Assembly (NCBI GenBank): GCA_027943335.1
Contig: BSBK01003559.1
Span: 372,001 to 436,000, forward strand
Reading direction: 5' to 3'
DNA: 64,000 nt
Source: Chamaecyparis obtusa
Lineage: Eukaryota > Streptophyta > Pinopsida > Cupressales > Cupressaceae
The notes under the pieces are model-generated. The model was not told where the DNA came from. It ran no database searches and saw nothing but the letters and a program-made list of their open reading frames with translations. Every line of letters begins with the position of its first letter. Position 1 is the stretch's first letter. Made by a program: the position numbers and the translations under genes. Positions 21,481-33,519 of this stretch are shown piece by piece.

Positions 21481-22603
21481 CATTGTAAATTTGGTTGAGT
21501 AGGATATCAAGTTGTTGTCATTATGGAAACATATAATCACTATGAAGATCGCACTATGATAGCAACCATTTTTGTAAGAGTGCAAGTAAAATTGTCTAAG
21601 TATAGCAGTATTTTCCAGTCTAACCAGAGACAGTTTTGGATAGCGATGTTGATAGAAGAAAGTTCAGTGCATGCGCACTTGAACATGGATAATTATATGT
21701 ATGAAAAAGACACGTGAAAGTGCAAGTCTGTACGACATGTACAGAAGAAGTTATTGCAAGATTACAAAGACAGAGTCAAAGTCGACTGAGCAGAGCATGA
21801 AGACAGAAAAAGTATAATAGTTAAGGGATTACTTTTTTTTTATCAAAATAATGACTTAAACATACAAGGGATGACATCCTAGATGTTAACTCTTGGGAAG
21901 TAGAAGTTAGTTTTGTATTTTGGAAAGAGTTTATGTTTTTTAAAGCCGACTGTAAAGTTATTATTCTTAATAACTTATATAAATGTAAGAAGTATGTAAT
22001 GCAAAGAAGTATGAATGATGTCTGATGTATTAAGATTCTAATGCTATGATGTGAAGTTGTATGTTGTAAAAGAAAAGAAAGAATACTTTGTATATGAAAG
22101 AGAAGAAGCTAGAAAGCTAAATCAGAATAGGAAAGCTATTCGGCAATAGTGAAAGGTTATGTACTTTACCTTTTGTAATCAGATATCATTGTATATTACA
22201 TGTTTGGGTAGTGAGATCATCTTGTAATCATTATATTTTGTAATACCAACTCTTAGTAGGGTTGAGGCTTCTAACAAGGCTTAGAGTCCTTTAATTAGGA
22301 CAGAGACACTATATGTATGTAATAGACTCCTAACAGGGTCAACATACTTAACCAGATACTTTTGATTAGTGGATCAGCTGTGGGTATCATCCCCACTGGG
22401 GTTTTCCCTTGGCCAGGGTTTCTTCAAGAACAAACATGGTGTTATGAGTTCATTTGCTTTATTGTTATGCATGTTATTTAGTTTGTGTTGTTTTGCAAGC
22501 ATCAAGTTAATTTGTTATATTCATAATTGGGAAAAAGTAAAAGTTTGTAGAATACTGATTCACCCCCCCCCCCCCCCCCTCTTAGTATTCCCTATTTCTA
22601 ACA
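21481..22603 (+). repeat. 5' LTR of the pol-less copia-like element
   Basis: It pairs with 27790-30318. The first bases are CATTGTAAATTTGG against TGTTGGAAATTTGG in the 3' LTR, so the terminal TG has mutated to CA. TATATAAA lies at 21976-21983. A run of 17 C at 22563-22579 sits just before the end (CTAACA); the 3' LTR has an interrupted run there. Confidence 0.85.
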
Positions 22604-22605
22604 AT

Positions 22606-22617
22606 TGGTATTAGAGC
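22606..22617 (+). other. Primer-binding site (initiator Met tRNA type)
   Basis: TGGTATTAGAGC is one base different from the common plant copia primer site and starts 2 bp after the LTR. Confidence 0.8.
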
Positions 22618-22659
22618 TTAGTTACTCGAAAGAAAGTTATTCAGAGAAAGCCTAGCAGC

Positions 22660-23926
22660 TTGAGTAAGATCTCTATGGATATGGATCAACTACAGAAGAA
22701 TCTTGAAGAAGCTCTTGAACAGATTGATATTCTTACTAAAGAAAGAGATACTCTAAAAGGGAAATATGATGATGCAAAGAAATTCATTGAGAAACTAAAA
22801 GAAAAAGTGGAAGAACTGAAATCAAAGAAAGAACCTACAATTCAAATTGAAGATTGTGATGAAATTTCAAATCTGAAGAAAGAAAATGAGATCCTTAAAC
22901 ATGAATTAAAGATTGTAGATTTGAAGTTAAGTTTGAAAGATGGAAATAGCAAGAATGAATCAAATCTAAAATCTGAAAATGAAGATCTAAAGTCTAAACT
23001 TTGTAAAGTGACATCTGAACTTGAGAAAACCAAATTGCAGTATGTTGAACTCGAGAAGTATAACACAATTGTGAAAGGTGAATTGACTCAGTCTAAACAA
23101 CATCTTGAAAAACTATATTCCACCAATGAGAAGATTGATGAAGAAATGTATTATCAAAAGCCATATTATGATACAACTGGTCTTGGATTTAACTCATCTA
23201 AGATAAGTGAAGAACGCAAGGAACCATATCTGAAACTCTCTGAGAACAAAGATGAAAAGAAACTTGATGAAGCTAACAAATTTGAAGACATACCTAATCC
23301 ACCTAAAGAAGATGAAGCAACTAAAGATACACAAAGAGAATTCAAAGTAGATGTTTTTCATGTAATACTTTTGGACATATGAAGAAAGATTGCACAGGTA
23401 AGCAATTCAAACCTCTCAGTGGTTATTGTTATAATTGTCATGGTTTTGGACATAGAGCTATTGATTGTAAGAAACCTAGATCTAATGATAATAATAGTAG
23501 TAGAATATTTAGAGATACTAACCATGTAGATAAGAGACCTACTGAAGATATGAACAGAAGAAATGGAGTTGTGTGTTATCTAGATGCAACAAGATTGGAC
23601 ACATTTCCAAAAATTGCAGATCACAAATCAACCAGACAAGACCGAGATATGGAAACAATGGAGTAGTTTTCCAGATATGTAACAAATTTGGCCATACAAC
23701 AAGATTTTGTAGAATGAACAACATGAGAAACCCTAATCCTAGAAGCTATACAAGGAGAAATGAGATTGCAAAAAATAGTCAGAAAGGATGTTGTAGTAAC
23801 TCAGAAGAAGTTAAATTTTTTAAAGCCACAGATCAAGCAGACACACTCAGTACACAAGCTAATCAGACAGGTGAAGTATCTGATAGTAAGTGTGAATCTC
23901 TTCCTAACCCATCTCAAATCACTTAA
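22660..23926 (+). pseudogene. gag-like coiled-coil protein with four zinc knuckles, frameshifted
   Basis: The first 240 codons (22660-23382) start with ATG 43 bp after the primer site. They form a long coiled coil (LQKNLEEALEQIDILTKERD onward) followed by a TTGLGF motif, which in copia gag proteins precedes the nucleocapsid part. Over two frameshifts, near 23355 and 23575, four CCHC knuckles follow: CNTFGHMKKDC (first Cys in SCN), CYNCHGFGHRAIDC, CYRCNKIGHISKNC and CQICNKFGHTTRFC-like. The usual helical capsid core (UBN2) is absent. It would bind the element's RNA in particles. The tail (to 23926) is polar and ends in a TAA stop. Confidence 0.7.
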
Positions 23927-24360
23927 TTCATAAAGAATGCATTAGAATAGGAAATTAGGATAGTGTAGAAGTTAGAGTAGATTGAATTGAGTCTTGCAAA
24001 GTTAATGTAAGGTAGTATATGATATAATGATGCTATGGTTAAGAGCGCATGAGCTAATACGAATGTATGTGAGTTCGCGAAAAGTGTGAAGTTTTACAAG
24101 AAAATAGGAACAACTTTTTGGAAAGAAGCGGCAAAGGAATTGAATGTGATGTTAGAATCTTGAAAGATTGAAAGGATAAAAGGTTGTGATTGGTATTATT
24201 TGATCATTCAAGTGACTTCAAGTGATAAGAAGATCAATACAATGGTGATTGAGAGCAATTTGTAGAATTTGGTAAAGAATTTCGTGACGGATCTGCGCAA
24301 AGCCCTAAATCACAAATTTGAGGTATTTCATTAAGTAAATCTATCAAGCAGTTAATTTTT

Positions 24361-27300
24361 TTGCAAGAAGTCATAAACGTATCACTTGTTCACCATCTAA
24401 GAGATACTGTTAGACCTAGAGTTAAAAGGGAACTAGTAGAACCCTTGGAAGAAGATCCTAGTCTTGCATTATCATCCGTACCAAATAGAGTTTTACATTT
24501 AGAGGATGTTAAAAGCTATTTGAAATGCAAATTTGAGACCCTTGGTGATAATAATCTGATTAAGGAATGTGAGAAGTTATACAATCAGGACATGTCATTG
24601 AAAGTAGGGTTTGAACATTTGAAGGAAAATGAAATTGTGAAGTATCCACTGCACTATGAATTCGAAGATGATGAATGCAAAAAGATCATTTTAAGTAGAA
24701 TTCACAATGGTAAGTTTTGGTTAGATGACAGAGTGATAGATATCACTGTAGACCTAATTCATGAGGTAACCAGTTTGTCTAAATATGGAGTCATAGCCTT
24801 TAATGAGAAGAATGTAAAGAAGACTATACTGGATAACACCAAGTCATCCTATAATGGTAGAGGGATAGTAATCAGCAAGATCACACAAGATGATGCTAGA
24901 TATGTAAGCAAGATCTTAACATCTAAGTTTTGTGCAAATTCTAGAGAAGATGACATGGCAGCTGGTATGGTTCATGCAGCATATTTGCTTTGCGTTGAAA
25001 AAGTTCAAGTTGATATGTGTGAAATTATAAGAATTCAGTTATTTGAGAACCTTGACAAGATCAAGAAAACCAAGAACACTCAGTTTAGATTCTCATCTCT
25101 GATCACATACATGTTTTTTCATCTATTTAGAAGATTTCCATACACTATTGGAGAAGACTGGAATGATAACAGGACTACTATGGACATAATCAATAAGGTA
25201 TATCTCAGACACCCTATAGACAAGGTTAATGAGAGCACAACCTTGGTAATCAAGACATTTCAGAATCAAATGAGAAAAAGGTCAAGAATTCAACAGGCTG
25301 TAGTAGGGAAATACAAAAATGAAATATGTTTTATGGTTGACACTGATTTCACTTTTGTTAAAGCAATTGAACCAAGAGTGGAATTTATAGATCCACTTGG
25401 ATATGAAGTTTCTGAAGTTGAAATAGAAGAGTATGTAAATAGATTACTTAAGTGCAAGTTGCATGTAAATAGTTCTAGATTTGGAACATTTGAGGAGAAC
25501 TTTAACTCTGCGAAGTCACTACAAGAAGAGAAATTAGCCAAGAAGAGAGTTGACAACACTATTAAGAAGATTCTTAAGGATACGAGCATGACAAAACATG
25601 AATTTTTAGTTGTGAAGCAGACAATAGCAACAATAAGAGACATAGGACAAAAAGAAGTTTTGTTTGTTCCACCCCTATCATCAGTTGCAGCTCAAACTGA
25701 AGAAGTTCAGGATTTAGAAGAAGTAATTAAAGTTGAAGAGGTGAAGGAAATAAGAAAATCTACTAGATCCTCCACCACTCCACCAATAAAAAGAGTTAAG
25801 GAAATGGCAAGTGGACCAGGAAAGAGACAAAAGACCATATTCACCCCAGTACAAAGAAAGGTATCTGAAGTAAAAGATGATGAAGAAGCTGGAAGCAGTA
25901 AAAAGAAATGGAAACCTAAGATAGAGAAAGTGAATTCCTTAATTATTAACGAAGGTGATTTCACTAAAATGAATAAATTCTATGAGTTGTACAATTATTA
26001 TGAGAAGTTGAACTTAGAAAATGCAATTTTCAGGCATATGATATTGGTAGATAAAAAGTTTGATAATATTCAAGGAAATATTCTTGATGAACTCTTTGAG
26101 AAATTAGTTAACAGGAAGAAAAGAGCAGTTGAAGAAGATAAAAGCATAAGAGAAAACTATGTAAGAAAGCTCTATGACATAAAAGATGAAGATCATTTCA
26201 AAGAGATTATGAAGAATGTTAACACTCACCTAATAATGAAAAGGAGATCCATCTTGATAATGGGAGGAAACTATGAGGAAATAAACAAAGAGACTGAATA
26301 GGCAATTATAAAGGTAATGTCCTTCATCCCTAGTGAGCACACAAGTGCATCTGATCAAGTAATGGAAGCTAAGCATCAGAAAAGTCCTTCACCATCACCT
26401 CCACCATCAATCAACATTGAAGATGAAACCATGAATGTAGAAGGAACAAATATTACTTTAGACAATGAAGATAACCCATTCAGAAATCTTGAGAACATTG
26501 TTGACAATTCAGCTATGGAGCAACAGGATATGATAGTGAATGAGGAAGAAGAGAAGGAAATAAGAAAAGAAGAAGCAAAACTGACACAAGAAGAAACATG
26601 GGTTAATGGAGAGGCAGTAGGACAAGAAAAAACACAAAAACAAGAAGCAATTAGTCCTACACCCAAGGAAGCAGCAGAGAAGCCACAAATTGAATCCATC
26701 TTTGCTAGGCTTGGATAGGAAGTCGATGATGATGATCAAATAGAGCTGATCTCATCTTTGAATAAACTCATTGGCAAGATTAAGAAGGTAAAAATCCTTG
26801 AAGGATCATTGCTTGAAGTAACAGAGAAATTGTAGAGTATTATAACCAGTCAAATAAATGAAGAAGATCCACAGGTCAAAGAAAAAGAAGTTGTGAAAGC
26901 ATTTAACACTAAATTCACTAACTTATCAGACATGGCCACAGTTAAAGCACAAGCAGCCTATGAAGCCAAGATATTCTAGGATATATGTCAGAACATAAAT
27001 GATATTGATAATTTGGATGTTTGCATCAAGGAACTGAGAAGAAGTTTGGAAAGAGGAAAAACTCTATATAGGCAATGTACAAAATTAGAAGATCATGTAT
27101 CTAAAATAACAGAGAAGATTAAGGCAAAAGAGGCATAGATTCAAGCAGCAACAAACCTCTTATCAAGTCCAAATGTGAAGATCTCAAATATTGAGAAGAA
27201 CATAAGAAAACTGAATGATGACATAAGGATTTTGAATGATGAAAATGATAAGAAATTGAGGAGATTCACTCTATTAAGAGAGCATGTATCAATTAAGTTA

Positions 27301-27519
27301 AGTATTGTTGAAAGTTAGTTGGAAGAATGTCTTTCTTCTAAGATATCTTATGAGAAATTTCACTATGCAAACCTTAAGGCATGTGAAATTACATCTTATG
27401 GTTTATGTGCACTCCTTAGTGTCTCGGATTCCATAAAGAAATCATGGGATAAGGAGATAGAGAGCATAAAGATAAATTTTGCAGATTGTGTTGCAACCCT
27501 ACCAGCTTTGCAATTTTGA
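24361..27519 (+). pseudogene. Very long ORF of unknown function in the pol-less element
   Basis: One frame of about 1050 codons is interrupted by six TAG codons only (26299, 26716, 26833, 26977, 27136, 27316) and ends with TGA. No clear ATG remains at the start: the open stretch begins at TTG and the first in-frame ATG is at 24592. Residues 1-260 look globular, with HNGKFWLDDRVIDITVDLIH and MAAGMVHAAYLLCVEKV. Then come a basic stretch (KRVKEMASGPGKRQKTIF), an acidic region and long coiled coils. The first part recalls plant transposon proteins of unknown function that occur as extra ORFs in retroelements. It fills the space where pol would be. Confidence 0.65.
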
Positions 27520-27789
27520 AACTAAAGGTAAACTTTTTTGACAAGTTTTTGGCACCCTTTTTTGTCATTGTTGTAAAAGGGGGAGTAATAGCAGAAAATT
27601 ATATAGACAGTATGATATATTGTATACACAGTATGATATGATGCATACTCCTAGGTGAGTATAGATATTCAGTAGATATTTGGAGATATAAGTATATTGA
27701 AGATTTATTTTTTATGGCCACAATTTTAAAAAATTTGTAAGACTTAGCCAATTTTCTTATATGTTGCCACCAATGACAAAGGGGGAGAT
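27520..27789 (+). other. 3' noncoding region and polypurine tract
   Basis: It contains a near-repeat of AGTATGATATATTG-type words near 27607-27650 and ends in AAAGGGGGAGAT, the purine tract before the LTR. Confidence 0.65.
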
Positions 27790-28300
27790 TGTTGGAAATT
27801 TGGCTGAGTAGGATATCAATTTGTTTTCATTATGGAAACATATAATCACTATGAAGATCGCACTATGATAGCAAGAATTTTTGCAAGAGCGCAAGTAAAA
27901 TTGTCTAAGTATAACAACATTTTCTAGTCTAACCAGAGACAATTTTGGATAGCGATGTTGATAGAAGCAGGTTCAGTGCATGCACACTTGAACATGTATA
28001 ATTCTATGTATGACAAAGACACATGTGAAAGCACAAGTTTGTACGACATGTACGAAATAATTTATTGCAAGATTACAAAGATAGAGTCGAAGCCGACTGA
28101 GCAGAGCATGAAGATAGAACAAGTATAATAGTTAAGGGATTATTTTATTTATCAAAATAATGACTTAACCATACAAGGGATGACATCCTAGATGTTAACT
28201 CTTGGGAAGCAGAAGTTAGTTTTGTATTTTGGAAAGAGTTTATGTTTTGTAAGGCCGACTGTAAAGTTCTTATTCTTAATAACTTGTATAAATGTAAGAA

Positions 28301-28305
28301 GTATG
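28301..28305. repeat. Target-site duplication GTATG (left)
   Basis: It equals 29711-29715; the uninterrupted LTR at about 22000 reads AGTATGTAATG at this place. Confidence 0.88.
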
Positions 28306-29710
28306 TGTAGGCTACGGTTTTGAATATGTTACCTGTCTTGAAAGGCTGAAACACTCAAATGTTGGATTAATCTAGCATGTTCATGAGTTCAAAATAAAGA
28401 CATGAAAACAAAACCAAAGCCACACTCAACATTGTTGCCAAAACAAATGCTATAGAGCACTGTTTGATTTGCTTCAATGAGATGTATGTGGATGTGCTCT
28501 CTAAGCACAAGGAGCTTGCTTCTAATGCATACTAAGGATGATGGATATGATGCATAAATGTTAAGAAAAGCTTGAAAGAAACTAGTTCATTTCATTATTG
28601 CTAAGCTATGATGTGTGTTAAGAAAGCTTGAAAATGATGAAATCTAACAATTATATGTTAAAAGCTTAAGATCTAGATGCAAACTAACATTATAACATTA
28701 CTATGAATTGAAAGGTGAATTGGTGAATTGCTCTTGGAAGAAGAGAGTATTTATAGGATTTGGGAAGGGCTTGGGTTAGGAGGATGAGTCAAGGTTAGAG
28801 GTAAGGTTAGAGGTTGAGTCAAGGATAAGGATTGACTTTCAAAGGGGTTGAATAGACCAAGGCTTAACTTTTTAGAAGAGTCTAGGGCTTTCTAGGATAT
28901 TTAGGAGTTTAGGAAATAAATAAATGTTTATTTATTTCAAAGGTTTTTAGGTTGAGGATTTCATTTATTAAATAGATTTAATAAATAAGAGGGTTTAACA
29001 TTTAAATTTGATTTAAATGTTTTTGAAATGAAATTAGGCTTAGGAAATGGGGGAATCACCCTTTAATTAAAATTAAAGTGAGATTAGGAATTTCTAGAAG
29101 AGGTTAAGGATCTCTAGGATATTTCCAAGGTTTAGGATTTAAATAAATATTTTATTTATTTAAATAATTTTTGGTCAATTTATTAATTAAATAATTAATA
29201 AATAGGGAAATAATGTTTAAATGAGATTTAAACATTTCTGGAAGGGGTTTCTTAATTAAATATTCTTAATTAAGATAAAGAGATTTAATGGCATAAAAAT
29301 ATATTAATTAATTAAATAATTGATTGATTAATAAATGATGATGTCATCAAGGGTTTCGACTTAAAAAGGTAGGAATCACCTTTTAATCAGGATTAGAGTG
29401 AGATTAGGAAATTCTAGAAGAGGTTAAGGATTTATAGAAGATTTCCAAGGTTTTAGGATTTAAATAAATATTTTATTTATTTAAATGATTTTTGGTCAAT
29501 TTATTGATTAAATAATTAATAAATAGGGAAATAATATTTAAATAAGATTTAAACATTTCTGGAAGGGCTTTCTTAAAATATTCTTAATTAAGATAAAGGG
29601 ATTTAATGGCATAAAAATATATTAATTAATTAATTAATAAATGATGATGTCAGTAGGTTTTTCATAAAATAAAAATACTTTATTTTCTAATGAATTTTTA
29701 GGTGTCTACA
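28306..29710 (-). repeat. Solo LTR (1405 bp)
   Basis: It reads TGTAGGC...TCTACA and is flanked by GTATG duplications, so it is what remains after recombination between two LTRs. On the minus strand it starts TGTAGACACCT, like the LTR at 38556. A TATAAAT box lies near 28748-28756 on the minus strand. No coding region is present. About 290 bp (29055-29345) is tandemly duplicated at 29375-29655. Confidence 0.85.
29055..29655. repeat. Tandem duplication within the solo LTR
   Basis: Two AT-rich units (29055-29345 and 29375-29655) share the order GTGAGATTAGGAA, AATATTTTATTTATTTAAAT and TGGCATAAAAATATATTAAT, with small differences. Confidence 0.75.
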
Positions 29711-30318
29711 GTATGTAATGTGAAGAAGTATGAATGATGTATGATGTATTAAGATTGTAATGCTATGATGCAAAGTTGTATGTTGTAAAAGAAAAGCAAA
29801 AAGACTTTGTATATGAAAGCGAAGAAGCTAGAAAGCTAAATCAGAATAGGAAAGTTATTCGGCAACAGTGAAAGGTTATGTACTTTACCTTTTTTAATTA
29901 GATATCATTGTATATTACATGTTTGGGTAGTGAGCTCATCTTGTAATCATTCTATTTTGTAATACCAACTCTTAGCAAGGCTGAGGCTTCTAACAAGGCC
30001 TAGAGTCCTTTAATTAGGATAGAGACACTATATGTATGTAATAGACTCCTAACAGGGTCAACATCCTTAACCAGATACTTTTGATTAGTGGATTAGTTGT
30101 GGGTATCATCCCCACTGGGGTTTTCCCTTGGCCAGGGTTTCCTCGAGAACAAACATGGTGTTATGAGTTCATTTGCTTTATTAATATGCATGTTATTTAG
30201 TTTACTTTGTTTTGCAAGCATCAAGTTAATTTGTTATATCCATAATTGGGAAAAAGTAAAACTTTGTAGAATACTGATTCACCCCCACCCCCTGTCTCAG
30301 TATTCCCTATTTATAACA

Positions 30319-30500
30319 GCTCCATCTTGTTGTACTCAAGTATTATGGATGAAACAAATACTTAGAGACATTAAAGTGGTATTTGATGAAGTCATTCCTA
30401 TTATGTGTAGCAATACAAGTGCAATCATTATTACCAGAAACTTGGTCATGCATTCAAGAACAAAGCACATATCTATCAGATACCATTTTCTGTGAGAAAA
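30319..30500 (+). pseudogene. copia RNase H, last part
   Basis: APSCCTQVLWMKQILRDIKV, CSNTSAIIITRNLVMHSRTK and HISIRYHFL complete the RNase H interrupted at 21480. NTSAI...N.V.HSRTKHI.IRYHF is the standard end of copia RNase H. Confidence 0.88.
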
Positions 30501-30887
30501 GGTTGTTGAAAAATAAGTGAGATTATAATACATTTCTATGGGAACAAATTGCATATATGTTTATTGAAGCTTTGGAAAAAGACACTTTTGAGATTCTCTA
30601 GGAGAAGCTTAGGATTATTATCCCTCCTTCCTCTTACTAATCAAACAAGATTATTGCATTTTCCTAAAAAATGTCTTCTAGACTAATGCTTGTGGTTGTG
30701 CTCAAGAAGTAAAACAATAGGAAAATTCATAGGCCTTTGTTCTTGATGGAAAAGGGGTAGAACGATACAAAAATGTTTTTGTTTTGGTTAGGGGGAATTA
30801 AACTCTAGACTATGATTTCTTATGGCTAACTTTTTGGTGGTTGTTGACTTTTTGGTAGCTATTTGTCATCAATGACAAAGGGGGGAT
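30501..30887 (+). other. 3' noncoding region of copia with polypurine tract
   Basis: No gene is seen. It ends in AAAGGGGGGAT directly before the LTR. Confidence 0.65.
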
Positions 30888-31775
30888 TGTTAGAAATGTA
30901 TACTTTGTTGATATTGTCATTGATGTCAAACATTGAGGAGGATGTTTTATTGTTCCCGAAGTCAATGTTTTTGTTTCAGGGATTCAGGGTGTTTGTACTT
31001 ATTCTACTAATATAATTGCTCACTTGTGTTATACTTGAAGTCAATAGTGTTGAAGTTGTTGCACTTAAAATTATAGTATGATAACAATTGTTCAATTTCA
31101 GATGTGACAATGTTGAATTTAACATTTGTCTTGTTATATTTCAGAAGTTTTTTATTCCAGAAATAGATCTTGGGATATTTGGAATTTATAATGTTTCATT
31201 TATTGATCTTGGTTGTGGCATTCTTTGGTGTTCTAGAAACAACTTTTAGTGTTCTAAAAGTAGATTAATTTAGTAGATGTTCTTATGATCAATTATTGTT
31301 ATGATCTGGAACTATTCTATATTATTTGTTGACATGGATTTTTGGATGGTGATATGGTTCTCGATGTGGAGATGGGTCTCACTGAAGTGTGTGGAGGTCC
31401 AGTGATAGCTAGATAACAATATAATTATTTTGGTTATTTGAAGCTCAATGTTTGGATTAGCAGTGGTAGTTGTTAAGGTAATTGGGGATATAGCATTGAC
31501 CTATGTGTAATGTAATATTGGTCCCTCTTTCTTTTGGAGTGGTTCATGCTTCATGTTTTTGGTCTGGGTTCTATACTTAATGTTTATATCTTATCCGAAG
31601 AATTTTTTTTAATGAATGATCTTTGGTGCAGCCCTAATACTCTTGACATGGCCGACGTATTGTAATATTATTTACTCCATGGTCTTTTTGTAATAGGTTT
31701 TTGGTCAAGGTCAATTTGTAATTAGTTTTTAGGAAAACCAACCTTGTTGCATTCTCTAATAGAATATGTTGTGTA
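30888..31775 (+). repeat. 3' LTR of the copia element, right part missing
   Basis: It starts TGTTAGAAATGTATAC. From about 31543 it matches 14443 onward until GAATATGTTGTGTATG, where similarity ends abruptly. The equivalent of 14680-15290 (promoter to LTR end) is absent in the sequence that follows. Confidence 0.75.
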
Positions 31776-33479
31776 TGTGTGTGTAGCATGCCACTATGTC
31801 AAACTAATGTTTGGACGATACTATATTTGAATTCCTTCTTTAATGATAGAGTGTATTTCTACATACCTAGTTTTTGTCAATGTTAATATGTATTCACTAC
31901 TATTTGTGATGATGGTAAGAATACTTCCCATATTATGCTCGGGATTAAATTGGAAAAAATTGAAATCTAATTTTTCAAATTTTACTATGTTTTAGTAAAC
32001 TACATTTTTTAGGGTCTTCAGTGCATTTATGAGCTTGGATGCTGCCTAAAAGTGCCAATGGAATGTATTGTCACTTTTGAAATTTGGTTCTATATCTTTT
32101 GAATATATTTCCAACGCATCAAACGGTTCACAAATCAGAGCTACAAGTAGAAAGTTATGCCTTCTCCAAGTGGACCTAATTTTTATATATAGTTTTTTTA
32201 TAATTTTTTATAGTTTGAATAGTTTGTTTGTAATAAATATTATGATGGCTCTTCATTTCATTTCCAAGGGATTTTGATGACCCTTGGGATCCATCAAACT
32301 TGTATAAACTCAAAATATTCAAATAGAATGGATCAATTTTTGGTTTGCAATCTTGTTGTTCTCAATTTTCATGTTGATTTCTACAATACTGCAGGTATCA
32401 CACCAGGTATTGTAATCTGGTTACATAAAATGGATCATCTTATGTGTACATATTTGTCTTTATTTTCTCTGAGTCATTGATGCATGTTCTTATTTGATCT
32501 TTCTACCTATTCTTTGATTAATCTATTTTGATTGATGAATGAGTTTGGTCAACTTGATAGTTGGATGAATTGAATCAAATCTATATGTTTCTTGATAGAT
32601 GATTGTACTCCTCTTTCTTCGTGTTAGAGATGATTTTTTTTGTTTCCTCCTTTCTAATCTATGGTATTCACATTGGAATATTATCATCTCCTAGTCCCTT
32701 TTCTTCCATTCTAGGTGATTCCCTCCTCCTTGCGTGAGTGGTTGAGAATGCTTTCTTATACCTTGTATTTGAAATGTCAAGTCACATATAAGAACATGAC
32801 TCATATCCTTTCATAATTAATTCCTAATGACATTACTTAGGACAATTGATAATGGTAGGCTTAACAAGTTTAGTCGCTGCCTTCGATTCATATCCCTATC
32901 ATTATCAACAATGATATGGTCTCCACTAGCGGCTAAAATAAATAATCAATAGTCTTTCCACAGATGTTTCCGCATATGATCCAAATACCTCTTATAATAT
33001 TGACACCTTGTGAAGATTAAATAGTCCATGATATGATATTGCGACTATTAATCGTAATATCAGTATTTCCCATAAGTTGATTTTTAATGGTTGTTTCCAA
33101 ACTTCACATAAATGATTCAATATACCTTTTATTTGATTATTACTTTAATTGTGTATAAGTGGATGATTATCATCTATTTATTTATATTGTAATTTATTTA
33201 TTTTATTTTTATATTTACATTTGTTATAATAATAATATAATTATATATATATATATAGAATTTTTTTGGTGTATAATTATATTACTTATTTATTCTTATA
33301 TTTTAATATTAATTATTTATATTTTAAATAATTATTTATTTATTATTAAATCTTATTCTTTATTAACTATTTATTTGTTTAATATTTATTTTATTTATTA
33401 TCTATTATTTATTAAGTTTATAATTATTTATTATTAAATCCTATTTCAAAATGGGGACACCACACCCTCTCTCTAGGAC
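31776..33479. other. Unassigned AT-rich sequence
   Basis: No credible gene is seen; short open frames here have no recognisable motifs. 33150-33440 is almost wholly A and T (a TA repeat at about 33243-33258 and TTATTTATTTATTATTA tracts). Confidence 0.45.
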
Positions 33480-33519
33480 CTGGTTATAGATTGGTGGTTC
33501 GAGGGGCAACCTTCTCATG

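Larger units (their letters stand above)
21481..30318 (+). mobile_element. Pol-less copia-like LTR element with a large unknown ORF
   Basis: LTRs are 21481-22603 and 27790-30318; without the solo LTR inside it, the second is 1119 bp. A Met-tRNA primer site follows the 5' LTR and a purine tract precedes the 3' LTR. Inside are a gag-like gene with four zinc knuckles and a very long second ORF, with no protease, integrase or RT. It lies in the RNase H gene of the copia element. Confidence 0.85.
27790..30318 (+). repeat. 3' LTR of the pol-less element, split by a solo LTR
   Basis: It starts TGTTGGAAATTTGG and ends TATAACA. At 28305 it is interrupted by a 1405-bp solo LTR plus a 5-bp duplication; without these it is 1119 bp, against 1123 bp for the 5' LTR. 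Confidence 0.85.
14443..31775 (+). mobile_element. Ty1/copia element, heavily nested and dead
   Basis: Order gag-protease-integrase-RT-RNase H identifies copia. The 5' LTR remnant is 14443-15290 and the 3' LTR remnant 30888-31775; they share a block around TTCATGCTTCATGTT. A LINE (18523-20910) splits RT and a pol-less LTR element (21481-30318) splits RNase H. Removing both restores a continuous protein alignment across each junction. Every reading frame has stops, and catalytic motifs are changed. Confidence 0.85.

Noticed and set aside
33159..33437. Open frame encoding Tyr/Ile-rich peptide
   Set aside because: It lies in an almost pure A+T tract where this composition is forced.
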